Positions 1-8,018 of a stretch of 64,000 bases of DNA are shown here, piece after piece. The notes under the pieces are model-generated. The model had not been told where the DNA came from and did no database searches. It was given only the letters and a program-made list of their open reading frames with translations. Each line of letters begins with the position of its first letter. The first letter of the stretch is position 1. Origin of the DNA: Erythrobacter sp. (lineage in GTDB: Bacteria > Pseudomonadota > Alphaproteobacteria > Sphingomonadales > Sphingomonadaceae); contig DAICXZ010000033.1 in assembly GCA_027311945.1 (NCBI GenBank), forward strand, positions 1-64,000, written 5' to 3'. Both the position numbers and the translations under genes were made by a program.

Positions 1-35
1 CCCGCTCAGCAGGGGCCTTCATCGGCGATTTTTTC

Positions 36-96
36 AAGGAAGGTTGGGTCTTCATCTTCGTTCCTTCGTCACTACGACGAAGACCCAACCCTCCTT
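36..96. repeat. Long inverted repeat, hairpin or terminator-like
   Basis: An 18-nt arm (36-53) is repeated in inverted orientation at 79-96 with one mismatch, separated by 25 nt. No oligo-T run follows closely. It could terminate a gene lying left of the window or be part of a small repeat element; the sequence does not decide. Confidence 0.5.
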
Positions 97-160
97 AAAT
101 CACAACCTCAAATCTGTGCCATTGGTGCTGACGGGGGACACATGATTTTCGTCCTCAAGC

Positions 161-259
161 TATCCCCCATAAGGTATAATCTTAAATTATACCCCAAAAG
201 GGATAAAGCTAAATTATACCTCACAGGGTATATTGCAAAACTATACCTTTAAGGGTATA
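161..259. promoter_or_regulatory. Four phased HipB-type operators upstream of hipBA
   Basis: Four 18-bp palindromes fit TATMC-N8-GKATA: 161-178, 188-205, 215-232 and 242-259. Their starts are exactly 27 bp apart. Sites 3 and 4 have perfect TATAC/GTATA arms; site 1 has TATCC on the left and site 2 has GGATA on the right. This matches the known E. coli hip operator form (TATCC-N8-GGATA), where HipB binds several operators to autorepress hipBA. The last site ends 22 bp before the hipB start codon, and AT-rich -10-like sequence lies inside the array, so bound HipB would plausibly occlude the promoter. Confidence 0.85.
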
Positions 260-281
260 AGGCACTCAAAAGGACCCACGG

Positions 282-533
282 ATGACCCGATCAGTAAGAT
301 CAGCAAGACAGCTTGGTGCGCTCATCCGCGAGGAGCGGAAGCGACGACACATGTCACAGCAGGAACTTGCAAACCTAGTCGGAACAGGCCAGAAGACCAT
401 CTCCGCGATAGAGAATGGCAATGAGGGGGCAACGCTCGAGACCGTCTTTCGTCTGCTCGCGGTGCTCAAGCTCGAGATAGAACTCTCCCCGAGAGCGCTC
501 ACTCCCGGCCGGTCGATCAGCGACGTGTTCTGA
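282..533 (+). CDS. hipB: HipB-like antitoxin, XRE-family DNA-binding protein
   Basis: This 83-residue protein has an XRE/Cro-type helix-turn-helix at about residues 12-66, with the usual M-S-Q-Q-E-L-A recognition region and the I-S-x-I-E-N-G turn. E. coli HipB has 88 residues. It should bind HipA, neutralise it, and repress the operon at the four operators just upstream. A purine-rich AAAAGGA precedes the ATG. The stop codon is one base from the hipA start, so the pair is translated as one unit with the antitoxin first, the standard hipBA order. Confidence 0.9.
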   Translation: MTRSVRSARQLGALIREERKRRHMSQQELANLVGTGQKTISAIENGNEGATLETVFRLLAVLKLEIELSPRALTPGRSISDVF

Positions 534-534
534 C

Positions 535-1875
535 ATGGCGCGCAAGAAGTCTCATGCGCCTCTTGATGTCTACATCAACAACAGGCTCGCCGGTCAGCTG
601 CTGAAGGAGCCGGACGGGGCAATCTCCTTCACCTATGATGAGTCATGGCTCGAATGGGAGTATCGCTTCCCCGTTTCCCTATGCCTGCAATTGCAGAAAG
701 CACCTTGGCGCGGCGAACCGGTATCGGCGGTATTCGAGAACCTGCTCCCGGACAATCCGGCCATCAGGCGAAAGGTGGCAGAACGAACGGGAGCTGCCGG
801 TTCGGATGCCTACAGCCTGTTGGAAGAGATTGGCCGGGACTGCGTCGGGGCGATGCAGTTCCTGCATGAAGGAGAGAGGCCCGGCCCGCTCGATGTGATC
901 GACGCGCAGCCTGTATCCGAGAAGGAAATCGAGAAGGATCTCGCGAACCTCGGCCGAGCTCCACTGGCTCTCGACCCCGAACACGGTTTCCGAATCTCGA
1001 TCGCTGGTGCGCAGGACAAGACATCATTCCTGCTGCACGACGGAAAGTGGATGAAGCCGAGCGGGACCACACCGACCACGCATATCTTCAAACCGGAAAT
1101 AGGAACCATTCCCACCTCGAGTGGTGAGATTGATCTCAGCGCGAGTGTCGATAACGAACATTATTGTCTCGTTCTGCTGGAACAGTTCGGACTGCACGTC
1201 GCGCAGACGCAGATTCGCACATTTGGCAAACGCCGTGTTCTGGTCGTGGAGCGCTTCGACCGTGAGCTCAGGAAGGACGGGAGCATGTTGCGGTTGCCGC
1301 AGGAAGATTGTTGCCAGGCATTGGGAGTACCGCCGTCCCGCAAGTACCAGTCCACTGTCGAAGGGCACCAGAACGGACCGGGCGTGGTGGACATCATGAA
1401 GTTGCTGCAAGGCAGCGATACACCGAACGAGGATCGCGAAGCGTTCTTCAAGAGCCAGATCATTTTCTGGCTGATTGGCGCCACCGACGGTCACGCAAAG
1501 AACTTCAGCATATTCCTGCGGCCCGGCGGAGGCTTTCAGCTGACGCCCTTCTACGATGTTCTCACGGCTCAGCCGGTGTTCGACAAGGGGCAGATAAGCC
1601 AGAAGGACTTCCGGCTGGCCATGTCGGTGGGGAAGAAGAAGTACAAGATCCTCGATATCATGGGGCGCCACTTCGTCGAAGTCGGCAAGAAGGCCGGCCT
1701 TGGACCGACTATCATCGGCAAGGTCATCAAGGAAGTGCTCGGAAGCGCAAGGGAAGCACCGGGCAAGGCGCTTGAACGCATGCCTGACGACTTCCCGGAA
1801 GAGATCCATGCCAGTGTTGAAAAGGCAATCGAGAGTCGGCTGGACCGTCTCGAGTCCGGATTTGCAGAACTATGA
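535..1875 (+). CDS. hipA: HipA-type serine/threonine kinase toxin
   Basis: This 446-residue protein is close in length to E. coli HipA (440). E. coli HipA phosphorylates glutamyl-tRNA synthetase and produces persistence. Visible landmarks are the N-terminal HipA_N region (about 10-115), the R-I-S-I-A-G-A-Q-D-K loop with the autophosphorylation-type Ser155, the H-I-F-K-P nucleotide-binding stretch (about 183-187), the catalytic loop A-T-D-G-H-A-K-N with Asp318, and the metal-binding Asp341 in P-F-Y-D. All key kinase residues are present, so it looks active. Substrate specificity cannot be read from sequence; related HipA/HipT kinases target other aminoacyl-tRNA synthetases. Confidence 0.92.
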   Translation: MARKKSHAPLDVYINNRLAGQLLKEPDGAISFTYDESWLEWEYRFPVSLCLQLQKAPWRGEPVSAVFENLLPDNPAIRRKVAERTGAAGSDAYSLLEEIGRDCVGAMQFLHEGERPGPLDVIDAQPVSEKEIEKDLANLGRAPLALDPEHGFRISIAGAQDKTSFLLHDGKWMKPSGTTPTTHIFKPEIGTIPTSSGEIDLSASVDNEHYCLVLLEQFGLHVAQTQIRTFGKRRVLVVERFDRELRKDGSMLRLPQEDCCQALGVPPSRKYQSTVEGHQNGPGVVDIMKLLQGSDTPNEDREAFFKSQIIFWLIGATDGHAKNFSIFLRPGGGFQLTPFYDVLTAQPVFDKGQISQKDFRLAMSVGKKKYKILDIMGRHFVEVGKKAGLGPTIIGKVIKEVLGSAREAPGKALERMPDDFPEEIHASVEKAIESRLDRLESGFAEL

Positions 1876-2316
1876 TGAAGCTGCCGTCGGTCTGGCCGGC
1901 GGGAGAGGAAGGACATTGCGCGACCAGATGAACTTGCCGAAGGCATTGCCAAGGACTGGAGATTTCCGCGGATCCGGACCCCCCTTCGCTTGACCTTGTC
2001 GGCGAAGGGCCGACCAAAACGACGGTTCTTGTCCGGGCGATCGTAGATGCGAGCCAGCGCCATGAGGGTCCGCTCGACCGGATTTGCCTCGATCCACAGC
2101 TGGGATGGGGGCTGCTGAGAGCATGGTGAGGACTATGAGGGCGTGAAGCTTGTGACAGATGACCGGTTGAAGAAAAGGATAGATATCTGGCGCCACGGTT
2201 CCTGAGCCCTTGCCGGAGTTTAGCGCACAAAGTTTTTCAAATGCAACCATACGAAACTGACTAGCCAGCTCCTATTTCATGCTTTCAATAGGGAGCCTCT
2301 CAAGAAGGAGGCCGAC
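1876..2316. other. Gene-free stretch between hipA and the next small gene
   Basis: Open frames exist on the minus strand here, but they overlap one another, lack a ribosome binding site and have low-complexity composition. They may be remnants of island cargo. I see no supportable gene, RNA or repeat. Confidence 0.5.
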
Positions 2317-2526
2317 ATGGCTACATACAAGGAAATCACTGAACGCGTGCGTAGGACCGATGGTTTCGTCACGCAGACCTGCTGGATCGCGGACGTGAAG
2401 GCCTCGCACGGTCTGACGCGTGGCCAGTCCCCGAACCGGATCGATCCGGGCAGCAAGGTCAAGCCTTGTCCGCCCGAAAAGCGTGCTGCGATCGAGCGTG
2501 CACTCATGCACTTCGAAATGGTCTGA
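2317..2526 (+). CDS. Small conserved island protein, unknown function
   Basis: This 69-residue soluble protein starts 6 nt after a strong AGAAGGAGG ribosome binding site. It begins M-A-T-Y-K-E-I and has a cysteine-containing Q-T-C-W-I-A segment and a C-P-P-E-K-R motif near residue 53. It has no signal peptide or membrane segment. The pattern resembles small proteins I recall from mobile regions of sphingomonads and rhizobia, but I cannot assign a function. Its place between hipBA and the integrase marks it as island cargo. Confidence 0.7.
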   Translation: MATYKEITERVRRTDGFVTQTCWIADVKASHGLTRGQSPNRIDPGSKVKPCPPEKRAAIERALMHFEMV

Positions 2527-2578
2527 TTGTCCGAAAGGGGTAAGCGGGACAGGGGCAGGGCAGCTTCTGCCCGCTTCT

Positions 2579-2803
2579 TCAACGATCCTTCCAGTTCTCG
2601 ATCAGGGGAGGATGGGGCTTGCCTTCGTCGCGCAGCGCCTTGGCCAGCTTGTTGAACAGGTGCGGGTTGCCGCGCACGCTCTCGGCCTTGCCGTTGACCG
2701 TCGACAGTCCGTGTCCCGGAATGCTCAGATGGATGTCGCCGGCCTGCTCGTCGAACCAGATCCCGATCCTGGGGTAGGCGGTCCTGCCGCTGCGCTCTGT
2801 CAT
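2579..2803 (-). CDS. Small conserved hypothetical protein
   Basis: The 74-residue form starts at an ATG preceded by GGAG with a 7-nt spacer. The frame stays open to an ATG at 2953 (124 residues), which lacks a clear ribosome binding site, so the shorter form is preferred. The protein reads G-R-T-A-Y-P-R-I-G-I-W-F-D-E followed by an I-H-L-S-I-P-G-H-G-L-S segment, and looks like a compact beta-rich domain. No catalytic motif or membrane segment is recognised. It is convergent with the 69-residue gene and is probably also island cargo. Confidence 0.6.
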   Translation of the reverse strand: MTERSGRTAYPRIGIWFDEQAGDIHLSIPGHGLSTVNGKAESVRGNPHLFNKLAKALRDEGKPHPPLIENWKDR

Positions 2804-3071
2804 GATCTGCTCCAAACGGTCGACGAGGAACAAGCATGCCCGCTCGCCCTCGGCCGGGCAACCACCCGGGCCTCGGGGAACGGGCATCCGCTGTTGTTCG
2901 CGGGCGTCCGGAGGCGTACGCTGACCTCTGCCGATTCGGACTGTTTCTGACATCTGGAAGGCTCATTTCGGAGGGCGGGTGCCAGGGGCTCCGCGTCGGG
3001 GCCTTGTTTGCCCAGCCTCTGGATTGCCGAAAAATATCAATGATTTGAGTGAGTTATTCGGGTCCTCTTCT

Positions 3072-3136
3072 GGTTCCCGATAGTCCGAGGTTTCGGTTCC
3101 TGTTCGTCCGAACAATCAGGTTCCTGATAGTCCGAG
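3072..3136. repeat. Three iteron-like 18-bp direct repeats
   Basis: Near-identical 18-mers of the form GGTTCCYGWTMGTCCGAR start at 3072, 3095 and 3119, spaced 23 and 24 bp apart, about two helical turns. The first and third copies differ at one base. A perfect DnaA box lies 12 bp to the right. This arrangement is seen in iteron-controlled plasmid origins. The repeats lie just beyond the 3' end of the integrase gene, so binding sites for an excisionase or the integrase are an alternative. No Rep gene is visible in the window. Confidence 0.6.
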
Positions 3137-3148
3137 CAGGCCAGAGCC

Positions 3149-3184
3149 TTATCCACAGAGTTGGCCATCCCCATTTCTGGGGAT
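3149..3184. other. DnaA box followed by a short hairpin (origin-like)
   Basis: Positions 3149-3157 read TTATCCACA, an exact match to the strong DnaA box consensus. Ten bases later, 3167-3184 forms a hairpin with 6-bp arms (ATCCCC and GGGGAT) and a 6-nt loop. Together with the direct repeats at 3072-3136 it resembles a replication origin of an excised or plasmid-like element. A single DnaA box can occur by chance, so the call depends on the combination. Confidence 0.45.
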
Positions 3185-3251
3185 AGGGCTTGATCCAAGA
3201 AGTGCGTATGCAGCAGCCTAGAGGACTCCATCCCAGTCCGAGTTAACCCAA

Positions 3252-4580
3252 TCATCTCGAAGTGCTGGCCTCACGACCTGCCAGGAATTCGCTCATAGTG
3301 TTCTTTCGGGTCGTGCGATCGAGCGAGTAGGCGCTCTCTTGAAATCGCGCACCCTTGAGGAGAGCATCGACATAGCCAGAGATCATGTCCGCGGCGGTGA
3401 TCAGGGTTGCATCGAGGACGTGAATATATTTGCTGGTGATCGACCCCTTGGCATGCCCCAAGAGGGCTGCGATCGTTATCTCCGTGAAGCCCAGGTCATT
3501 GCCGATGCTGGCGAAACTGTGCCGCAAGACGTGAGCTGTAACGCCTTCCAGCGGAGTGTCGCTAAGCAACTGGTTCCACTGCCTCGGGAAGCCACCAAAG
3601 GCAGTGTCGGCGCCATAACCCGGGAAAACGTAGCTGCCGGTTGCCGCTTGGTGCTCCGCCTCTAAGAACTCGATTACCGGCAAGCCAACAGGTCGGATCG
3701 ACTTGCCTTCCTTGCTGTCGGAAAGTCGGAGACAACTGCCGTCGAGATCGACATCGCACCATTTGAGATTGATGATCTCGCTTCGCCTGCAGCCAGTGAG
3801 CGCGATCTGGCGAATGATGTCGGTTGATGGCCAGAACTGTTCGTTCTTCTTCGCTTCGGTGAGTAGCTGGCCGAGAATGCCGTACTCAGCCTCCGTGAGT
3901 CTCCGCTCGCGCACCTCGTATTTTGGCTTCTTGATGCCGTGAGCAGGATTGCGGTCGATGACCCCAAGGTCAATGGCATAGGTCAGGATGCCGCCGATCA
4001 GGCCCAAGGTGCGTGTGGCAGTACCTGGACCACCCTTCACGATCGATTTCCCGCGTAGCTTTTTTGTTTTGACCACAATGCGCGACCGGCCCGCAATGAT
4101 GTCGCGCATGATCTTGACCATGTCAGCCCGGGTGAGATCCTTGACACGCCGACTGCCCATCAGGGGAATGACATGACGCCTGATCCGCCCGATGTCGGTA
4201 TCAATCGTAGATTGCTTTTTGGGTCGGCCACCTTTGCCAAGGATAAGTCCGTCTTCAAGGTCTTGAATGTAGCGCTCACAAAGCTGCTTCATCGTCATCG
4301 CCAGATGATCTTCCAGTCGCTCCTCTGCGGGATCATTGCCGGCTGCAACACGACCCAGCTGAGCCTTGGCCTCGCGCCGGGCGAGCTCGGCAGTCCAAAC
4401 ACCGTGCAGCCCAATCGCCATTCGCCGCGATCTTCCGCCCTGGCGATACTGAACGATGTAGCTACGTTTGCCTGAGGGGAAGACACGCAACCCGAAACCG
4501 GGTAGTTCTCCGTCCCACAGAATGTAATCCTTGTTCTTTGCTTCGGCTGCTTCGACAGCGCGTTTGGTCAATTTGACCAT
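3252..4580 (-). CDS. Tyrosine recombinase / island integrase (DUF4102 N-terminus)
   Basis: This 442-residue integrase has an N-terminal DUF4102 arm-binding domain (W-D-x-E-L-P-G-F-G-L-R-V near residues 22-33), a SAM-like core-binding domain and a phage-integrase catalytic domain. All catalytic residues are visible: Arg265 in T-G-C-R-R-S-E, Lys290, His350 and Arg353 in H-V-L-R-H, His376 and the nucleophile Tyr385. The start at 4580 has GGAG upstream; the frame runs 20 codons further without a better site. It reads inward from the tRNA-Arg fragment about 170 bp away, as expected for an integrase that recombines at that att site. Confidence 0.92.
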   Translation of the reverse strand: MVKLTKRAVEAAEAKNKDYILWDGELPGFGLRVFPSGKRSYIVQYRQGGRSRRMAIGLHGVWTAELARREAKAQLGRVAAGNDPAEERLEDHLAMTMKQLCERYIQDLEDGLILGKGGRPKKQSTIDTDIGRIRRHVIPLMGSRRVKDLTRADMVKIMRDIIAGRSRIVVKTKKLRGKSIVKGGPGTATRTLGLIGGILTYAIDLGVIDRNPAHGIKKPKYEVRERRLTEAEYGILGQLLTEAKKNEQFWPSTDIIRQIALTGCRRSEIINLKWCDVDLDGSCLRLSDSKEGKSIRPVGLPVIEFLEAEHQAATGSYVFPGYGADTAFGGFPRQWNQLLSDTPLEGVTAHVLRHSFASIGNDLGFTEITIAALLGHAKGSITSKYIHVLDATLITAADMISGYVDALLKGARFQESAYSLDRTTRKNTMSEFLAGREASTSR

Positions 4581-4750
4581 GGCGATCTCCGTCTCGGTAC
4601 CTCGAATTCGCGTAAGCGTGAAGGAAGCACGCGGCGGCAAGTCGAGGCGTAAACGCGGTTACGCCAGCGCAAACTGCAATCAATCTAAATTACTTAAAAA
4701 CAGTAGCTTAGAGTAGAATCTCGTAGTCTGGCGTACCGGTTTTGTACCGG

Positions 4751-4795
4751 CTCCGAAGGCAGAGGCCACAGGTTCGAATCCTGTCGGGTGCACCA
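4751..4795 (+). other. Island attachment site: 3' fragment of tRNA-Arg(CCG)
   Basis: These 45 nt begin inside the anticodon loop (CTCCGAA), continue through the 3' anticodon strand, variable region and an intact T arm, and end with the 3' acceptor strand and CCA. The D arm, the 5' acceptor strand and the 5' anticodon strand are absent; the preceding bases do not pair. It is therefore not a working tRNA but the core duplicated by integration. A 7-bp direct repeat (GTACCGG at 4733-4739 and 4744-4750) directly precedes it and may be an integrase-related site. Confidence 0.85.
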
Positions 4796-4890
4796 GCTTT
4801 TTCTGCCGTTTTCAGGATTCCGGGCCGTCCAGCTCGCGCCTTCCCGTGCCGCTGGTCGTCAACACGGACAAAACAGGCTATGAGCGACTC

Positions 4891-5700
4891 ATGGCAGGTC
4901 AGCACGAAGACTTCGTCGAAGCGGTCTTGCATTCGTCATCGAGTGCTGCGCAGTCCTTCGTCGCAGCCAGTTGGTGCCGGTCAGGCCTGAAGCACGGGCT
5001 TGATGCAAGCGCCGCGCGGGCGCCCGAGCCGGTGTCGGGCTGCGATCTCACGCAGCGGCGGCAACGGCATGAGCTGATGCTGGAAGTGGCCCGCCCTCTG
5101 CTTGATCAGTTGTTCCAGACGGTTGCCGCCACCGGCTGCGCGGTCATGCTGTCGGACAATGACGGGGTCATTCTCGAAGCGCGCAGCCGCGCAGGCGATC
5201 GTCAGATGTTCGACGCAATCGGGCTGACGGCGGGCGGGGTCTGGAGCGAGAGCCGCGAGGGGACCAACGGGATCGGCACTTGCATCGAGGAAGGAAGGCC
5301 GGTCACGATCCACCGCGACGAGCATTTCGCCAGCCGAAACATCGGTATCAGCTGCATGGACGCTCCGGTAAGGGATGCGACGGGGCGGCTGGCGGGTGCG
5401 CTCGACATCTCGAACTGCCGTGACGACCACACTGCGGCAATGGGCGCTTTGGTCCAGAAAATCGTTCAGGATGCTGCGCGCAGGATCGAAAGCGGGGTTT
5501 TCCGGCAGCATTTCAAGGGGCACCGCATCCTCGATGCGAACCTGCCCGGCGGCGATGCGGCTTTGCTGGCGGTCGATCGTGACGATCTGGTGATAGGTGC
5601 CACCCATGCCGCGCGGCATCGCTTCAAGCTCACCGATGCGTGCCCGACCTGTTCTTCCGCGAGGCCCGCTTCGACCGCGCGACGATCCGCGCACCGATGA
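4891..5700 (+). pseudogene. Truncated AcoR-like sigma-54 activator (N-terminal part only)
   Basis: The N-terminal part has the W-C-R-S-G-L-K-H-G-L-D block and a GAF-type sensory domain (about residues 60-190, including E-G-T-N-G-I-G-T), as in AcoR-type activators. It stays in frame to about position 5637 ([16 protein letters not shown]). The expected remainder (AAA+ domain and/or Fis-type helix-turn-helix) is missing; the frame runs into unrelated sequence and stops. The start at 4891 is uncertain because an in-frame GTG lies at 4846. A deletion appears to have fused it to the GMC remnant that follows. It probably no longer works as a regulator. Confidence 0.7.
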
Positions 5701-5959
5701 CGAGATTGACGACTGGATCGCGCAGAACGCCTCGACCGTGTTTCATCCGGTCGGCACCTGCAAGATGGGCACCGATCCGATGGCCGTGGTCGACGAGCGG
5801 CTGAGTGTGCGTGGCATGGCGGGGCTGCGCGTGGTCGATGCCTCGATCATGCCGACGCTGGTCAGCGCCAACACCCATGCGCCGACCATCATGATCGCCG
5901 AACGCGCGGCGGACTTCATTCTCGAAGACCGTGCCCGGCCCCTTGCTCTCGCCTCCTGA
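5690..5959 (+). pseudogene. C-terminal remnant of a GMC-family oxidoreductase
   Basis: The translated remnant of about 89 residues carries the GMC_oxred_C signature: H-P-V-G-T-C-K-M-G with the catalytic-type His, then [10 protein letters not shown] and A-P-T-I-M-I-A-E-R. The FAD-binding N-terminus and about 450 residues are missing, and no start fits. It lies in a different frame from the AcoR-like fragment. It is not a copy of the intact GMC gene at 36444-38114; the two C-termini differ at many positions. Confidence 0.75.
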
Positions 5960-5970
5960 GCCTGGCGGGC

Positions 5971-7167
5971 TCAGTCCCAACCGCGGCCGAGGAAGCGCAG
6001 CGCGAAGCCCGCCATCAGCGCCGCGCCCTTGGGCAGCACGGCTTCGTCGACGATCATGCGGGTGGAATGGAGGCCGCAGCAACCCTGCCAGTCGCTGCCC
6101 TCTGCCGCCACACCGAGGAAGAACATCGCGCCCGGCACCTGTTGCAGCACGTAGGAGAAGTCCTCCGCCCCCATGGTCGGGTGGCTGCGCTCTTCCCACG
6201 CGCCTGCGCCGCCGAGATCGCGTGCGACCTGCTCGCCCAGACGCGCCGCGCGCGGATCGTTCACTGTTACGGGGAAACCCTCGATAATCCGCACCGTCGC
6301 CGTACAGCCATGTGCCAGCGCCACGTGTTCGGCCAGTTGCCCCACGGCGGCGTGTAGATCGGCGCGACGTTCGGCTGATAGCGTGCGCATGGTGCCCAGA
6401 AGATGCGCCTCGTCGGGGATGACATTGTGCGCCGAGCCTGCCTCCAGCCTGGCGATGGTGACCACGGTCGCCTCGGCAGCGTTGAAGCGGCGCGTCACCA
6501 TCGTCTGCAAGGCGAGCACGATCTCGGCGGCGACTGGCACCGGGTCCACCGCATCGTGCGGCATCGAGGCGTGGCCGCCCTTGCCCGTTATCGTGATTTC
6601 GAGCTGATCCGCCGAGGCCAGCATCGGCCCCGCGCGCCCGATCAGTACGCCGTGCGGCGCATTGGGCCAGACGTGCAGCGCGAAGGCAGCCTCGGGCAGC
6701 GGGTCGAGCAGGCCCTCTTCCAGCATGTGGCGTGCGCCGTGGAAACCCTCTTCGCCCGGCTGGAACATGAAGCGCACCTCGCCCGCCATCTCGCCCTGCC
6801 GCTCGGCCAGCAGCCGCGCCGCGCCTGCCAGCATTGCGGTGTGTGCATCGTGGCCGCAGGCGTGCATCCGGCCATCGAGCTGCGAGGCGAAGGGCAGGCC
6901 GGTCTGTTCGCCCATCGGCAGCGCGTCCATATCGCCGCGCAGCAGCACGCTGCGCCCGTCCCGCGCTCCCTTGAGCACCGCCACGGCGCCGGTGCACGAT
7001 GTGCCGTCACGCCATTCGAGCGGCAGATCGGCCAGATCCGCCTTCACCTTGGCAAGGGTGAGCGGAGTTTCGAGCCCTAATTCAGGTTCGGAATGGATGT
7101 GGCGCCGCAGGGCGACGATGCGGTCGCGCAGGGCTGCGGCGTTGTCCATCAGGGTGTCTGTCAGCAT
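5971..7167 (-). CDS. M20-family amidohydrolase (hippurate hydrolase-like)
   Basis: This 398-residue metallopeptidase-fold enzyme belongs to the M20D amidohydrolases, which cleave N-acyl amino acids such as hippurate or indole-acetyl conjugates. Metal-site motifs are visible: H-A-C-G-H-D-A-H-T (residues 102-110, with Cys104 and His106), P-G-E-E-G (138-141) and G-G-H-A-S-M-P-H in the dimerisation domain. The length is normal and no signal peptide is seen, so it is cytoplasmic. An in-frame ATG at codon 7 could also start it. It converges with the GMC remnant and is divergent from rpe. The exact substrate is unknown. Confidence 0.85.
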   Translation of the reverse strand: MLTDTLMDNAAALRDRIVALRRHIHSEPELGLETPLTLAKVKADLADLPLEWRDGTSCTGAVAVLKGARDGRSVLLRGDMDALPMGEQTGLPFASQLDGRMHACGHDAHTAMLAGAARLLAERQGEMAGEVRFMFQPGEEGFHGARHMLEEGLLDPLPEAAFALHVWPNAPHGVLIGRAGPMLASADQLEITITGKGGHASMPHDAVDPVPVAAEIVLALQTMVTRRFNAAEATVVTIARLEAGSAHNVIPDEAHLLGTMRTLSAERRADLHAAVGQLAEHVALAHGCTATVRIIEGFPVTVNDPRAARLGEQVARDLGGAGAWEERSHPTMGAEDFSYVLQQVPGAMFFLGVAAEGSDWQGCCGLHSTRMIVDEAVLPKGAALMAGFALRFLGRGWD

Positions 7168-7352
7168 GGTCTGGCTCTCGGTTGGTGAAGGCGATCCTGG
7201 CCTTTCAGGACACTAAAGCGCAACTGTTTGGGGCGGGCAAATTCGTTTCCAAAGGGTACAGAGGCTCCAAAACGGATCAAACTGTTCGTGGATAAGAATT
7301 TGTTTTGAGCTTGTGGGCCGAATCACAGGGCTATAACGCTCTCAGGCAATCC

Positions 7353-8018
7353 ATGCGCGATGTGCTCATCTCTCCCTCGATCCTTTCGGCCGACTTTGCG
7401 CGGCTTGGGGAAGAGGTGCGCGCGATCGACGCAGCCGGGGCCGACTGGATCCATGTCGACGTGATGGACGGCCACTATGTGCCCAATCTCACGATCGGGC
7501 CGGGCGTGGTGAAGGCTCTGCGCCCGCACACGCAAAAAACGTTCGACGTGCACCTGATGGTTTCGCCGGTGGACATGTGGATCGACGAGTTTGCGCAGGC
7601 CGGCGCCGATATCATCACCGTACACCCCGAGGCTGGGCCGCATGTGCACCGCAGCGTGCAGGCGATCCGCGCTGCCGGGTGCAAGGCCGGGCTGTCGCTT
7701 AACCCCGGCACGCCCGCCAAGATGCTCGACTATCTCTACGAAGAGATCGATCTGGTGCTGGTGATGAGCGTCAATCCCGGCTTCGGCGGGCAGAGCTTCA
7801 TCTCCAGCCAGTTGCGCAAGATCGAGGCGATCCGCCAGGCCATCGACAAGCGGGGGCTCGACGTGCTGGTGGAGGTCGACGGCGGGGTCAACGCGGAAAC
7901 GGCGCGCCAATGTATCGACGCCGGGGCCGACGTATTGGTGGCGGGCTCGGCGACGTTCAAGGGCGGGCCCGAGCACTATGCAAACAACATTCTTGCGCTG
8001 AGGGGAGAAGCAGCGTGA
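7353..8018 (+). CDS. rpe: Ribulose-phosphate 3-epimerase
   Basis: This enzyme interconverts ribulose-5-phosphate and xylulose-5-phosphate in the pentose phosphate pathway. The 221-residue TIM barrel shows the family blocks [36 protein letters not shown] and V-D-G-G-V-N, with metal-binding His and Asp residues in place. The ATG at 7353 gives the usual family length; the open frame extends upstream only through a TTG at 7305. Its stop codon overlaps the GTG start of the heparinase-like gene. Confidence 0.95.
   Translation: MRDVLISPSILSADFARLGEEVRAIDAAGADWIHVDVMDGHYVPNLTIGPGVVKALRPHTQKTFDVHLMVSPVDMWIDEFAQAGADIITVHPEAGPHVHRSVQAIRAAGCKAGLSLNPGTPAKMLDYLYEEIDLVLVMSVNPGFGGQSFISSQLRKIEAIRQAIDKRGLDVLVEVDGGVNAETARQCIDAGADVLVAGSATFKGGPEHYANNILALRGEAA

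Larger units (their letters stand above)
1..4795. mobile_element. Right end of a tRNA-Arg(CCG)-integrated genomic island (left end outside window)
   Basis: The segment combines a tyrosine integrase reading inward from the boundary, a duplicated 3' tRNA-Arg fragment at its right edge, a toxin-antitoxin pair, small cargo genes and an origin-like repeat block. Tyrosine recombinases of the DUF4102 type commonly target tRNA 3' ends and recreate the 3' part at the far end, so the intact tRNA should lie left of the window. No conjugation or phage structural gene is visible here, so the type of island cannot be decided. Non-coding stretches are more AT-rich than the rest of the window. Confidence 0.75.

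Noticed and set aside
161-259. Possible CRISPR array or tandem repeat
   Set aside because: The 27-bp period comes from four operator palindromes with short AT-rich spacers; unit and spacer lengths do not fit CRISPR, and hipBA lies directly downstream.
1870-2250. Minus-strand open frames after hipA
   Set aside because: No ribosome binding site, overlapping frames and no recognisable domain; at best a decayed remnant.
3037-3255. 72-codon minus-strand frame across the iteron block
   Set aside because: Its repeated peptide arises from the direct repeats; no start signal or family is seen.
4708-4932. 74-codon minus-strand frame with a P-D-R-I-R-T-C-G-L-C-L-R-S stretch
   Set aside because: This peptide is a known artefact of translating tRNA 3' ends antisense; it covers the att fragment at 4751-4795.
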